Source of the DNA: Planctomycetota bacterium
GTDB lineage: Bacteria; Planctomycetota; Phycisphaerae; Phycisphaerales; SM1A02
Assembly (NCBI GenBank): GCA_009926625.1
Contig: RFON01000003.1
Span: 62,001 to 126,000, forward strand
DNA: 64,000 nucleotides
Reading direction: 5' to 3'
Made by a program: the position numbers and the translations under genes. The notes below the pieces were generated by a model that saw only the letters and a program-made list of their open reading frames with translations, ran no database searches and was not told the origin of the DNA. This document shows, in pieces, positions 28,636 through 36,532 of this stretch (within the stretch, counting starts at the first letter, position 1; each line of letters starts with the position of its first letter).

Positions 28636-29643
28636 TCAGCTCTCCACCACCCGCAGCGCGATCAGGTCCTGCACATCGACCATGCCAATCGGCCTTCCGC
28701 TGAGGTCCACGATTGGCACTTCGTCGACACGGCGGTCCTGAACGAGACGCACCGCGTCACGAACAACCGCAGCCACCGTGAGGCAGATGGGGCGCGCCGT
28801 CATCACCTTCGCCATGGGGCCATCGAGCCAATCCGCAGCACCCTGATGCACCAGTCGGCGCAGGTCACCATCGGTGAAGATGCCTGACAGTCGTTCGCCA
28901 CCATCCACGAGCAAGATGGCACCCGCGCGCCGATCCTCGCCTGCTTGCGCGAGAGCCTCACGCACCGTGGCGGTGTCTCGCACCACGCGCAGGTTTGCAC
29001 CAACCCGAAAGCGCAGCACATCCGTGATCGGGCGAAGTCCGGCGCCGAGCAGCCCGCCTGGATGGTGACGGTGGAAGTCATCCGCGCGGAAGTCCCGACG
29101 ACGCGCGAGCGCGAGGGCAATGGCATCCCCCGCCGCAACCATGGCGGTGGTGCTGGCCGTCGGGGCCAGGTTCAGAGGGCATGCCTCCACGATGTCACCG
29201 AGAGCAACATGCGCATCGCACAGGCGCGCGAGCGCCGTGGTTTGCCGAGTCGAGATGCCAACGCGCGCCACCCCATCGGCCTTCAAGTGCAGCGCAAGGT
29301 CGACGATCTCGGCGGTTTCACCGCTGTAGGACAGGAGCAGCGCAACATCTCCCTTGCGCAGTCGGCCAAGATCGCCGTGCAGCGCCTCCGCGGGATGGAT
29401 GAAGTGCGATGGCTGACCGAGGCTTGCCAGCGTGGCCGACACCTTCATCCCCACGAGCCCCGACTTGCCCATGCCCGAGACAACCACATGTCCCTCGCAC
29501 CGTTCGAGGAGGTCGAGCGCTGCACACCATCGACTGCCTGCTGGTCCGCGGAGGTCGGTGGCGATCGCGCTGAGCGCCCGCGCCTCTGCCTCGATCACTT
29601 CCGCCATGAAAACTGGGTCCGCGGACACCGTCTGGGACTTCAT
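28636..29643 (-). CDS. kdsD: D-arabinose-5-phosphate isomerase (KpsF/GutQ family)
   Basis: Converts ribulose 5-phosphate to arabinose 5-phosphate, the first step toward Kdo of lipopolysaccharide. The 335-residue product has an N-terminal SIS domain (VVVSGMGKSGLVGMKVSATLAS; SHFIHPAEALHGDLG; LLLSYSGETAEI; CPLNLAPTASTTAMVAAGDA; FHRHHPGGLLG) and two C-terminal CBS repeats (about 210-335; LVDGGERLSGIFTDGDLRR). This is the standard KdsD architecture. Start ATG 29643 has a TAGCCT box 7 nt upstream. Presence of a Kdo gene supports an LPS-bearing outer membrane. Confidence 0.9.
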   Translation of the reverse strand: MKSQTVSADPVFMAEVIEAEARALSAIATDLRGPAGSRWCAALDLLERCEGHVVVSGMGKSGLVGMKVSATLASLGQPSHFIHPAEALHGDLGRLRKGDVALLLSYSGETAEIVDLALHLKADGVARVGISTRQTTALARLCDAHVALGDIVEACPLNLAPTASTTAMVAAGDAIALALARRRDFRADDFHRHHPGGLLGAGLRPITDVLRFRVGANLRVVRDTATVREALAQAGEDRRAGAILLVDGGERLSGIFTDGDLRRLVHQGAADWLDGPMAKVMTARPICLTVAAVVRDAVRLVQDRRVDEVPIVDLSGRPIGMVDVQDLIALRVVES

Positions 29644-29650
29644 GAGCTGG

Positions 29651-29656
29651 AGGCTA
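29651..29656 (-). promoter_or_regulatory. -10-like box TAGCCT, 7 nt before kdsD start
   Basis: Minus strand. It lies 5 bp from the oppositely directed TACGCT box of scpA, so the whole divergent control region is about 32 bp. Confidence 0.45.
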
Positions 29657-29661
29657 CTGGA

Positions 29662-29667
29662 TACGCT
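29662..29667 (+). promoter_or_regulatory. -10-like box TACGCT, 8 nt before scpA start
   Basis: No Shine-Dalgarno sequence fits between this box and ATG 29676. Confidence 0.4.
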
Positions 29668-29675
29668 CCCGTCAC

Positions 29676-30548
29676 ATGGCACATCAGGATGATTACGAGG
29701 TGCGGTTGGCGAGTTTCCAAGGCCCGCTCGATCTGCTCCTGTACCTGGTTCGGCGTGCCGAGGTGGACATCGCCGACATCCCGATCGCGCTCATCACGGA
29801 GCAGTACTTCCAACTGCTGCGGCAGATCAACCGCATCGATGTTGAACTGGCTGGTGAGTTTCTGGTGATGGCCGCCACGCTGGTGGAGATCAAGAGCCGC
29901 ACGCTCTCGCCCGCCACGGCGGCGGGCGACGCCGATGGTCGGGATTCGCGCAGCGAGACGATCGATCCGCGTTCGGACCTCGTTCGGCAACTGCTCGCGT
30001 ACCAGCGCTTTCGCACGGCGGCGGGCACGCTCGAGCGCCTGCGCGATGAAAGTGCGCGGCGATTCACCGCGGGATCGCATGGAGGCGAGGATCCCGCAGC
30101 GCCAGAGGACTTCGCGGTCGAGATCGATGACGCGCATGTGCTCGACCTGATTGAGGCGTTCGAGCGCATCATGCAGTCGGTGGATGTGTCGCGCCTCGGC
30201 GACCACCGCGTCGAGTACGACGACACGCCGATCTCGCTGCATCAGGCGGACCTGGTCGATCGACTCGCACGCAGCGAGAACCGACGGCTCGGCATGCGAC
30301 GCATCTTCGAGGGGCGTTCACGCGGCGAGATGATCGGACTGTTCCTGGCGCTCCTCGAACTCGCGCGGCAACAGCAGGTGACCGTTCGTCAGGACGACGG
30401 CGACGACGAGATCGAGATCGAACTGCTGCAGATATCGCCAGAGCCTGAGCCTGCAGGAATCCCCGCGCAGCCGCTGCGGACCCGCGATCCCCAAAGCGAT
30501 ACCCAAAGCGATACTGAGAGCAATCCTGCGAGCGACTCGACGGATTGA
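29676..30548 (+). CDS. scpA: Segregation and condensation protein A
   Basis: Kleisin subunit that links SMC heads in chromosome condensation. The N-terminal signature is clear: YEVRLASFQGPLDLLLYLVRRAEVDIADIPIALITEQY (residues 7-44), followed by GEFLVMAATLVEIKSRTLSP. The middle is variable and charged; the C-terminal winged-helix part has FLALLELARQQQVTVRQ near residue 225. The last 30 residues are Asp/Ser/Thr-rich and come from a short repetitive DNA stretch (AAGCGATAC units near 30494-30512). Length 290, slightly long. No scpB or smc in the window. Confidence 0.9.
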   Translation: MAHQDDYEVRLASFQGPLDLLLYLVRRAEVDIADIPIALITEQYFQLLRQINRIDVELAGEFLVMAATLVEIKSRTLSPATAAGDADGRDSRSETIDPRSDLVRQLLAYQRFRTAAGTLERLRDESARRFTAGSHGGEDPAAPEDFAVEIDDAHVLDLIEAFERIMQSVDVSRLGDHRVEYDDTPISLHQADLVDRLARSENRRLGMRRIFEGRSRGEMIGLFLALLELARQQQVTVRQDDGDDEIEIELLQISPEPEPAGIPAQPLRTRDPQSDTQSDTESNPASDSTD

Positions 30549-30574
30549 TACCCCCAACGCGCGCTGCGGCGGTC

Positions 30575-30590
30575 AGGACTGGTCAGTCCT
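30575..30590. terminator. Palindrome between convergent scpA and speA
   Basis: AGGACTG-GT-CAGTCCT, a 7-bp dyad lying 26 nt after the scpA stop and 2 nt beyond the speA stop. It could act as a terminator on either strand; no T-tract. Confidence 0.4.
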
Positions 30591-30592
30591 AC

Positions 30593-32659
30593 TCAGTCCT
30601 CGATCGGACTGCGCTGCGGCTCGAGGTATGTGTAGCCCGCAAGCCCGTTCTCGTAGGTCTTCATGAGCAGTTTGCTCTCCTTCGGCGAGAGCAGCTTCTT
30701 GCGCACCGCCCGCTCACATTCGCGGCGGATCATCCCGCCGAGTTCCGTCGCGTCGAACTGCACATACTTCAGGACTTCCGCGATCGAGTCGCCCTCGACG
30801 ATCTCGTCGACCCACCACTGCCCGTTCGCGTCGAGTCGAATGTGCGCAACATGCGTGTCGCCGAACAGGTTGTGCAGGTCGCCGAGCGTCTCCTGATAAG
30901 CACCCACGAGGAAACACCCGAGCAGGTAGGTCGCCCCATCCTCGAAGTCGTGCACTTCCAGGCAGCGCTTGATGTCGTGGTCATCCACGAAGCGATCAAC
31001 CTTGCCGTCGGAATCGCAGGTGATGTCCGCCAGCGTTGCCTTGCGGGTCGGCTTCTCGTCGAGCCGGTGGATCGGCATGATCGGGAAAAGTTGATTGATC
31101 GCCCAGATGTCAGGCAAGCTCTGGAAGACGGAGAGGTTGCAGAAGTATGTATCGCTGAGGGATGAATCGAGGTCTGACAGTTCCTCCGGCATGCGATCGC
31201 CGAGTTCACGAGCCACGTCGCGAACCTTGGCGCAGATCGCCCAGAACAACTGGTCCACGAGCGCACGGTGCTGCAGCGGCAGATACCCCACGGAGAAGAG
31301 GCGCATCGCCTCCTCGCGCGCCTCGAGCGCATCGTGATACTGCTCGAGCAGTCGCCGCGCGTTGATGGAACCGAGCAGTTCCCAAAGGTCCGTCACTGGC
31401 CTGGGAATCTCACCGTCGATCGGCGGAACGCCGCTGAGCGACTTCGGCACCCGCACGCGATCGGGCCGATTTGCGCCGAGCACATCGAAGATGAGGACCG
31501 ACTGCTGCGCAACCATCGCACGACCGGACTCCGTCACGATCGTTGGATGCGGCACACCCTCCTCGTCGCAAACGCTCATGGCCTTGTAGACGACCGCGTT
31601 GGCATACTCGACGAGCGAGTAGTTCATCGAAAACTCGAAGGATGTCTGGCTGCCGTCATAGTCGATGCCGAGACCACCGCCCACATCGAGGTACTGAAGG
31701 CCCGCACCCATCTTGGTCAGGTCCGCATAGATGCGCGCGAGTTCGTTCACGCCGTTGTTGACCTGACGGATGTCGTGGATCTGGCTGCCCATGTGGCAAT
31801 GCAGCAGCTGGAGGCAGTCCGCCATGCCGATGGACTTGAGGTAGTCGAGCGTCTCGAGCACTTCACTGAGCGAGAGGCCGAACTTCGCCTTGACGCCAGA
31901 TGAGTGGCGCCAACGACCTGCGCCCGGCGTGGAGAGGTTCATGCGCACGCCGATCTTCGGTCGCACATCGAAACGCTGCGCAGCCTCGACGATCAGGCGC
32001 AGTTCACCGATGTTCTCGATGACGGGAATGATGTTCCGCCCGAGCTTCGCCGCCAGCGTGACGAACTCGATGTACTTCTCTTCCTTGAAGCCATTGCAGA
32101 TGATCAGGCGGTCGGGCGAATCCGTGGTGAGCCCCATGACAGCCAACAATTCAGGCTTGGAACCCACTTCGAGCCCGAAGCCGAGTTCCATGCCGTTGCG
32201 ACGCACTTCTTCGACGACGCGTCGCTGCTGGTTCACCTTGATCGGATACACGCCGAGGTACGACCCCTTGTAGGCGTTCTCCTCGATCGCCTGCGTGAAC
32301 GCCTCTCGCATGTCCCGCATGCGGCGCTCAAGCAGGTCGCTGAAATGCAAGAGCACGGGAGTGTGCAGTCCGCGCTCGCGCATGCCGCTGACGACCTCGC
32401 ACAGATCGACTTCGTGCCCCGCCACGCGCGTCGGACGAACGACCGCGTGTCCCTTCGCGTTCACATCGAAGAACCCCTTGCCCCACAGGCGGACCTGATA
32501 CAAGTCCGCGGAATCCTCGACGGTCCATCCGCCATTCAGCGAGACCTGACCAGGCTTCGCGCGCACGGGCTCTGCCGCGGGCACCGTGCTGCCGACGATC
32601 GCCGGCGTGATGACGGAAGGTGCGGCGATGGGAGCGTCCGGAATCTTGGTAGGAGGCAT
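30593..32659 (-). CDS. speA: Biosynthetic arginine decarboxylase
   Basis: PLP enzyme making agmatine from arginine for polyamine synthesis. The 688-residue product matches the SpeA family: VYPIKVNQQRRVVEEV carries the PLP lysine near residue 105, LLHCHMGSQIHDIRQV and LDVGGGLGIDYDG form the cofactor-phosphate region, TESGRAMVAQQSV follows, and the C-terminal catalytic segment has YFCNLSVFQSLPDIWAINQLFP and DSDGKVDRF. An N-terminal Ala/Pro/Val-rich extension of about 35 residues precedes the domain. Start ATG 32659 has TACCAT 10 nt upstream. Confidence 0.93.
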   Translation of the reverse strand: MPPTKIPDAPIAAPSVITPAIVGSTVPAAEPVRAKPGQVSLNGGWTVEDSADLYQVRLWGKGFFDVNAKGHAVVRPTRVAGHEVDLCEVVSGMRERGLHTPVLLHFSDLLERRMRDMREAFTQAIEENAYKGSYLGVYPIKVNQQRRVVEEVRRNGMELGFGLEVGSKPELLAVMGLTTDSPDRLIICNGFKEEKYIEFVTLAAKLGRNIIPVIENIGELRLIVEAAQRFDVRPKIGVRMNLSTPGAGRWRHSSGVKAKFGLSLSEVLETLDYLKSIGMADCLQLLHCHMGSQIHDIRQVNNGVNELARIYADLTKMGAGLQYLDVGGGLGIDYDGSQTSFEFSMNYSLVEYANAVVYKAMSVCDEEGVPHPTIVTESGRAMVAQQSVLIFDVLGANRPDRVRVPKSLSGVPPIDGEIPRPVTDLWELLGSINARRLLEQYHDALEAREEAMRLFSVGYLPLQHRALVDQLFWAICAKVRDVARELGDRMPEELSDLDSSLSDTYFCNLSVFQSLPDIWAINQLFPIMPIHRLDEKPTRKATLADITCDSDGKVDRFVDDHDIKRCLEVHDFEDGATYLLGCFLVGAYQETLGDLHNLFGDTHVAHIRLDANGQWWVDEIVEGDSIAEVLKYVQFDATELGGMIRRECERAVRKKLLSPKESKLLMKTYENGLAGYTYLEPQRSPIED

Positions 32660-32669
32660 CGAGGAGCGA

Positions 32670-32675
32670 ATGGTA
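32670..32675 (-). promoter_or_regulatory. -10-like box TACCAT upstream of speA
   Basis: Minus strand, 10 nt before ATG 32659. It would let speA be transcribed separately from the toroid-protein gene that ends 46 bp upstream. Confidence 0.35.
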
Positions 32676-32705
32676 CTCCGCGCGCGCACGGAGTCCAGAA
32701 GAATC

Positions 32706-33845
32706 TCACTTCCAATCGCTCGGCGGCGCACTGGTCGGCATCAGCGCGGACATCATCGCCATCGCGGTGCCGTACGCAGCGGAGCGTCGGAACACGCGGT
32801 CGTTCCAAGTGCCGTCGTCCTCGCGCGTCTGCCACAGCAGCCAGTTGAGTTGCGCGCGGAGTTCGCTGCGGCGCGGTTCGGGCAGCACCTCGACCGCCTG
32901 TGCCGCGTGGTAGTGCGCGAACCAGAAGTAGTACGGCGCGACTCCGTACGGCGGAAGGTGCGTCCCGCCCTTGGCGCGGCGCACTTCGAGGTCGCCCCAG
33001 TGACGAACGAATGCCTCGACGGCTGCTTGCACGCGCGCCTTGTCGCTTCGCCCGGCCAGGAACAGCGCCAGTTCGCCGCTGACCATGCGCCCCACGGCGC
33101 CAGGGATCATCCGCGTCTGCCGACGAGCCTGTTGCTGCGCGGCGTACGCGAAGTTGCCATCGTCCGTGCGGCAGCGCTCAAGCGCCGCGAGCGCGCGCTC
33201 GACGACGGTCGCATCGACCGTGTAGCCCAGGGACCGCGCCTCAAACATCGTCTGCAGACAGGCAGGTGTCATGAACGCACTCGCCGCGCACGGCGTTTCG
33301 GCGCCCGCATCGCGCGCGTAGTTCCATCCACCCACCTCGGGAATCTCGAACTTCTGCAGCGCTGCGAGATACCACTCCGTGGCCGCGCGTACCTCCGGCA
33401 GGAGACCATCGGGCACCGCCTTCGCTCGCTGCAGCGCGAGAAGGAACCGCGCGCCGTAGCACGCGCCCCAGGCGCGCACGTCGTAGCCGCCCTTGTAGGT
33501 GTCGACTTGCAGCAGCGGTTCATCGATCGCACCGCACACAAACGCCGTCGCACGGCGGATCGCCTGCTGGCGGATCGCATCGCTCTCCAGCTCGGGCAGT
33601 CGAAGCAGCGCCTCACCGACGATCGCCGTTCCACCAACGCGGTACGCCACGGGGATGTTGCCGCCGACGCGGTACACCCCCTCGTACGGCCACTCACCGC
33701 CCCCATCGCCCGCTTGCATCTCGACGATCTCCGACGCGGCGGTGCGCAGGGACTCGTCGATCTGTGCTGCGGTCGGCGCCGGGCGAACGAGGAACAGGAT
33801 GGTGACGAGCAGCGTGCCCACGCGCGCACGGTACCTGCGGCACAT
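32706..33845 (-). CDS. Secreted alpha/alpha-toroid protein (terpene-cyclase/prenyltransferase-like fold)
   Basis: Exported 379-residue protein of unknown activity. After a signal peptide (TLLVTILFLVRPAPTAAQ) it consists of helical repeats resembling the toroid found in squalene cyclases and prenyltransferases: IVEMQAGDGGGEWPYEG, WYLAALQKFEIPEVGGWNYA, ALERCRTDDGNFAYA and LLWQTREDDGTWNDRVF are QW-like turns. No DxDD catalytic motif is seen, so it is probably not a terpene cyclase. Start choice: ATG 33845 gives an Arg-containing n-region (MCRRYRAR); the in-frame GTG 33821, with TACCGT 6 nt upstream, is a real alternative. Confidence 0.7.
   Translation of the reverse strand: MCRRYRARVGTLLVTILFLVRPAPTAAQIDESLRTAASEIVEMQAGDGGGEWPYEGVYRVGGNIPVAYRVGGTAIVGEALLRLPELESDAIRQQAIRRATAFVCGAIDEPLLQVDTYKGGYDVRAWGACYGARFLLALQRAKAVPDGLLPEVRAATEWYLAALQKFEIPEVGGWNYARDAGAETPCAASAFMTPACLQTMFEARSLGYTVDATVVERALAALERCRTDDGNFAYAAQQQARRQTRMIPGAVGRMVSGELALFLAGRSDKARVQAAVEAFVRHWGDLEVRRAKGGTHLPPYGVAPYYFWFAHYHAAQAVEVLPEPRRSELRAQLNWLLWQTREDDGTWNDRVFRRSAAYGTAMAMMSALMPTSAPPSDWK
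33828..33833 (-). promoter_or_regulatory. -10-like box TACCGT, 6 nt before alternative GTG 33821
   Basis: Minus strand. It lies inside the coding sequence if ATG 33845 is used, so it matters only if the shorter start is right. Confidence 0.2.
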
Positions 33846-33856
33846 CCCTTCCGAAC

Positions 33857-33862
33857 TACGAT
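33857..33862 (+). promoter_or_regulatory. -10-like box TACGAT, 6 nt before rsmD start
   Basis: TACGAT, 6 nt, ATG 33869. No Shine-Dalgarno sequence. Confidence 0.45.
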
Positions 33863-33868
33863 CTGCGG

Positions 33869-34462
33869 ATGCTGCAGATTCTTGGAGGCACCATGCGATC
33901 CCGTCGGCTTCAGGTGCCGGATGGTGAACGCACCCGCCCGATGGGTTCCCGCACCAAGGAGGCGGTGTTCAACATGCTGCGCGGTTGGTTCGACGGCGCC
34001 CGCGTGCTCGACCTCTTTGCGGGCGTTGGAACGATGGGGCTCGAGGCTGCCAGCCGCGGCGCATCGCATGTCGTGTGCGTGGAACAGGACCGAAGCATCG
34101 GCGAGTTCCTGCAGGCGAACATCCTCGCGCTCGGCTGCACCGATCGTGTTCGGTGGGTGCAGAGCGATGCGCTCGGACCCGTGGCCATCGCCGCAGCCCC
34201 AGCGCCCGTCGATCTCGTCTTCTGCGATCCGCCCTTCGTGCTGATGCAGTCGGAAGCGTCGCGGACCCGCCTGCTCGAGCAGCTTGCTGGACTCAAGGCG
34301 GTGATGGCGCCCAAATCGTTCTTGGTCCTTCGTGCGCCTGAAGTGCAGGACGCTGCGGCGTTCGCCGTCGTTGGCTTCGACGGACCTGAACTGCACAGCT
34401 ATGGACGCGAACAGCATGTGCTGCTCTACATGCCTTCGAGCGGATCCACGAAGGTTTCGTGA
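33869..34462 (+). CDS. rsmD: 16S rRNA (guanine966-N2)-methyltransferase RsmD
   Basis: SAM-dependent methyltransferase acting on the assembled 30S subunit. The 197-residue product shows the RsmD N-terminus ILGGTMRSRRLQVP, TRPMGSRTKEAVFNML (RPTxxRxRE-like), SAM-binding LDLFAGVGTMGLEAASRGA near residues 48-66, and the catalytic DPPF in VDLVFCDPPF near 118. Length and motif order agree with the family. Its stop overlaps the start of the hydrolase gene (TGATG). Confidence 0.9.
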   Translation: MLQILGGTMRSRRLQVPDGERTRPMGSRTKEAVFNMLRGWFDGARVLDLFAGVGTMGLEAASRGASHVVCVEQDRSIGEFLQANILALGCTDRVRWVQSDALGPVAIAAAPAPVDLVFCDPPFVLMQSEASRTRLLEQLAGLKAVMAPKSFLVLRAPEVQDAAAFAVVGFDGPELHSYGREQHVLLYMPSSGSTKVS

Positions 34463-35253
34463 TGCCCGATCTGCGTGCGCGGTTTCCATCCTCGCTCATG
34501 CGCGTCAGCACATGGACGCGACTCGCCGATGGCGCTGTTCCAGTCGTCGTGATTCGTCCAGAGCACCCCGCCGTGACGCCGCTGCCGTTCCTGCTGTGGT
34601 TCCACGGTCGGACCGTTGATAAGGAGACCGATGCTGGGCGCTACCTCCGTTTGGTCCGTGCAGGCATCGGGTGCATTGCGGTCGACCTGCCTGGTCACGG
34701 CGAACGCCCCGTTGCATCGATGCAGGACGGCAGCCGAACCGCCGAGGTCGTTGAACAAGCCGCATCGGAAATCGATGGCATCATGGCTGATGCACCCGCG
34801 TTCGGCTTCGATCCTTCGCGCGCGGTCGTGGGCGGACTGAGCGCTGGCGGCATGGCAGCCGCGCTCCGCGGTTGTTCGCCCCATCCGTTTAGCGGATTCC
34901 TCCTCGAGGCAACAACGGGCGATTGGAGCACGCTGTGCGGGCGCCCTGGATTCCCCGCGAGCACCGTGGATCGCCTGAACCCGATCACCCACCTGCAGGG
35001 TTGGCGGGATTGCCCTGTACTCGCGCTGCATGCAACCCTCGACGCATGGGTTCCAGTCGAGGGCCAGCGGCGCTTCATCGCTGCGCTGCAGGCGCGGTCT
35101 GCGCATCCCGATTCGATCGCGCTACATGAGTACGCGCGGACCGATGCGCCGCACGAGCACATGGGGTTTGGTCGAATGGCATCCGACGCGAAGTCGCGCG
35201 GCACGAGATTCATCAGCTCGTGTTGCCGCGTCGAACTCACCGATCCAGCATGA
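34462..35253 (+). CDS. Alpha/beta hydrolase
   Basis: Cytoplasmic-looking serine hydrolase of 263 residues. It has an oxyanion/His-Gly region LLWFHGRTVDKET, VDLPGHGERP, nucleophile elbow GGLSAGG (Ser near residue 121), probable acid in HATLDAWVP and probable histidine in DAPHEHMGFG. It resembles prolyl-oligopeptidase or dienelactone-hydrolase-like esterases; the substrate is unknown. It is translationally coupled to rsmD. AAGG about 8 nt before ATG 34462 may serve as ribosome site. Confidence 0.75.
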   Translation: MPDLRARFPSSLMRVSTWTRLADGAVPVVVIRPEHPAVTPLPFLLWFHGRTVDKETDAGRYLRLVRAGIGCIAVDLPGHGERPVASMQDGSRTAEVVEQAASEIDGIMADAPAFGFDPSRAVVGGLSAGGMAAALRGCSPHPFSGFLLEATTGDWSTLCGRPGFPASTVDRLNPITHLQGWRDCPVLALHATLDAWVPVEGQRRFIAALQARSAHPDSIALHEYARTDAPHEHMGFGRMASDAKSRGTRFISSCCRVELTDPA

Positions 35254-35284
35254 ATGCGCGTTCAATGACGCGACGCACTCGCGT

Positions 35285-35332
35285 GGGTGAATCCAGAGGG
35301 CGAATCCAGTGGGTGAATCCAACGGGCGATCA
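35285..35332 (+). repeat. 13-bp tandem repeat, about 3.7 copies
   Basis: Units GGGTGAATCCAGA (35285), GGGCGAATCCAGT (35298), GGGTGAATCCAAC (35311) and a partial GGGCGATCA (35324). They fill most of the gap between the hydrolase stop and the convergent HExxH lipoprotein stop. Confidence 0.7.
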
Positions 35333-36520
35333 GCGCGCCGGCGTGCCGCGCACCGCCGTCGGCATCTGCCCGCGCCAGATCGCATCGCCCGATCCGCGCA
35401 CACAGAGCCGACGGACGAACTCGTCGTACTCGAGCGCTAGCGCGTCCAAGTCGCGGCCGAAGTAGGCACTGGCCACGACCGTTCCTGGGAGCGCACGAAT
35501 GCCACCGCGCGCGAGCCCGCGCTGGAGTGCATCGCGGGAATCGCTGTCATCCGCAGCCGCCAGCAGCGACGCAGAGATGCCCCCCTGGACTGCATCCTGC
35601 AGCAGTTGGGAGATTTGTACGCGATGTCGCCCATCGCATCCATCGACGAGGAAGTGCGTGAACGCCCACACCTGCGCGTAGTACACGAGCAGCCGGTCCT
35701 TGCCGTCGGCAAGGAACTGCTGCGGCGAACGCTCAAGGAGTTCCTGCAGGGGGATCAGGTTGTCGCGGCGAACGGCCTCGCGCAGTTCGCCGAACCGCTC
35801 GAAGTTCCGCCATGCCGCGAAGATCGGCACGCGCTGCTCGTCCACGCGAAAGCCTTCCATGTAGGTGGCGATCCCCTCCTCCAGCCAGACGGGAAGTTCC
35901 TCGCGGAAGACGGACTGCGAATACTGGTGCCAGCCCTCGTGCGCCACGATGGTGAGCGTGTCGTTCGGACCGATGTCGTAGAGCACCGCCGTCGACTTGG
36001 TGGTGTAGCCGCCGCGACCGAGCCCGAGATAGATGCCTGCATCGCTGCCCAGACGCGCGCGGGTGAACTTCGTCCATGCGTCGCGCGAGCCGAAGATGTA
36101 GGTTTCGAGCGGCTTGTTCGGCTCGGGGAGCCTGCAGATCGCGTTGGTGTACTGCCGCAGTCCGCGTTCGAGGAAGATCGGGATGAAGCGCCGCAGTTCT
36201 GCGTTGCCGATCGAAGTACGGATCGTGAAGTGTGGTGTGGCGATCTGCTGCGCTCGGGGACCGCCCTCATCCCACGCCGACACCGTGACCTGTGAGTCAG
36301 CGCTGGTGTCATTCGGGTCCAAGAGCGCACCGCCGCCATCGCCGCGCATGCCGCCAAGCGGCGGTGACCAAGGACCGCGCGTCATGGCCATCGAGCCGCC
36401 GCCGTCACTACCCGAGCAGCCGACGAAACCAGCGATGACCGCAGCGAATACCGATGCGCACCAGACGCCGCGCTTGAACTGCGCGCGTGTCGACCTGATG
36501 CTGCACGGCGTTTGCGTCAC
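35330..36520 (-). CDS. Putative HExxH metalloprotease lipoprotein
   Basis: Exported 396-residue protein. A hydrophobic signal ends in a lipobox (AGFVGC, Cys near residue 35) and is followed by a Gly/Ser-rich stretch. A probable zinc site is HEGWH in TIVAHEGWHQYSQS near residue 200, with the third ligand likely in LEEGIATYMEG about 20 residues later, an arrangement seen in gluzincin peptidases. It resembles DUF1570-type planctomycete proteins. The GTG at 36520 lies 12 nt after the valS stop with GAGG upstream, so the gene is probably co-transcribed with valS. Peptidase activity is inferred, not shown. Confidence 0.65.
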   Translation of the reverse strand: MTQTPCSIRSTRAQFKRGVWCASVFAAVIAGFVGCSGSDGGGSMAMTRGPWSPPLGGMRGDGGGALLDPNDTSADSQVTVSAWDEGGPRAQQIATPHFTIRTSIGNAELRRFIPIFLERGLRQYTNAICRLPEPNKPLETYIFGSRDAWTKFTRARLGSDAGIYLGLGRGGYTTKSTAVLYDIGPNDTLTIVAHEGWHQYSQSVFREELPVWLEEGIATYMEGFRVDEQRVPIFAAWRNFERFGELREAVRRDNLIPLQELLERSPQQFLADGKDRLLVYYAQVWAFTHFLVDGCDGRHRVQISQLLQDAVQGGISASLLAAADDSDSRDALQRGLARGGIRALPGTVVASAYFGRDLDALALEYDEFVRRLCVRGSGDAIWRGQMPTAVRGTPAR

Positions 36521-36532
36521 GAACCGACCTCG

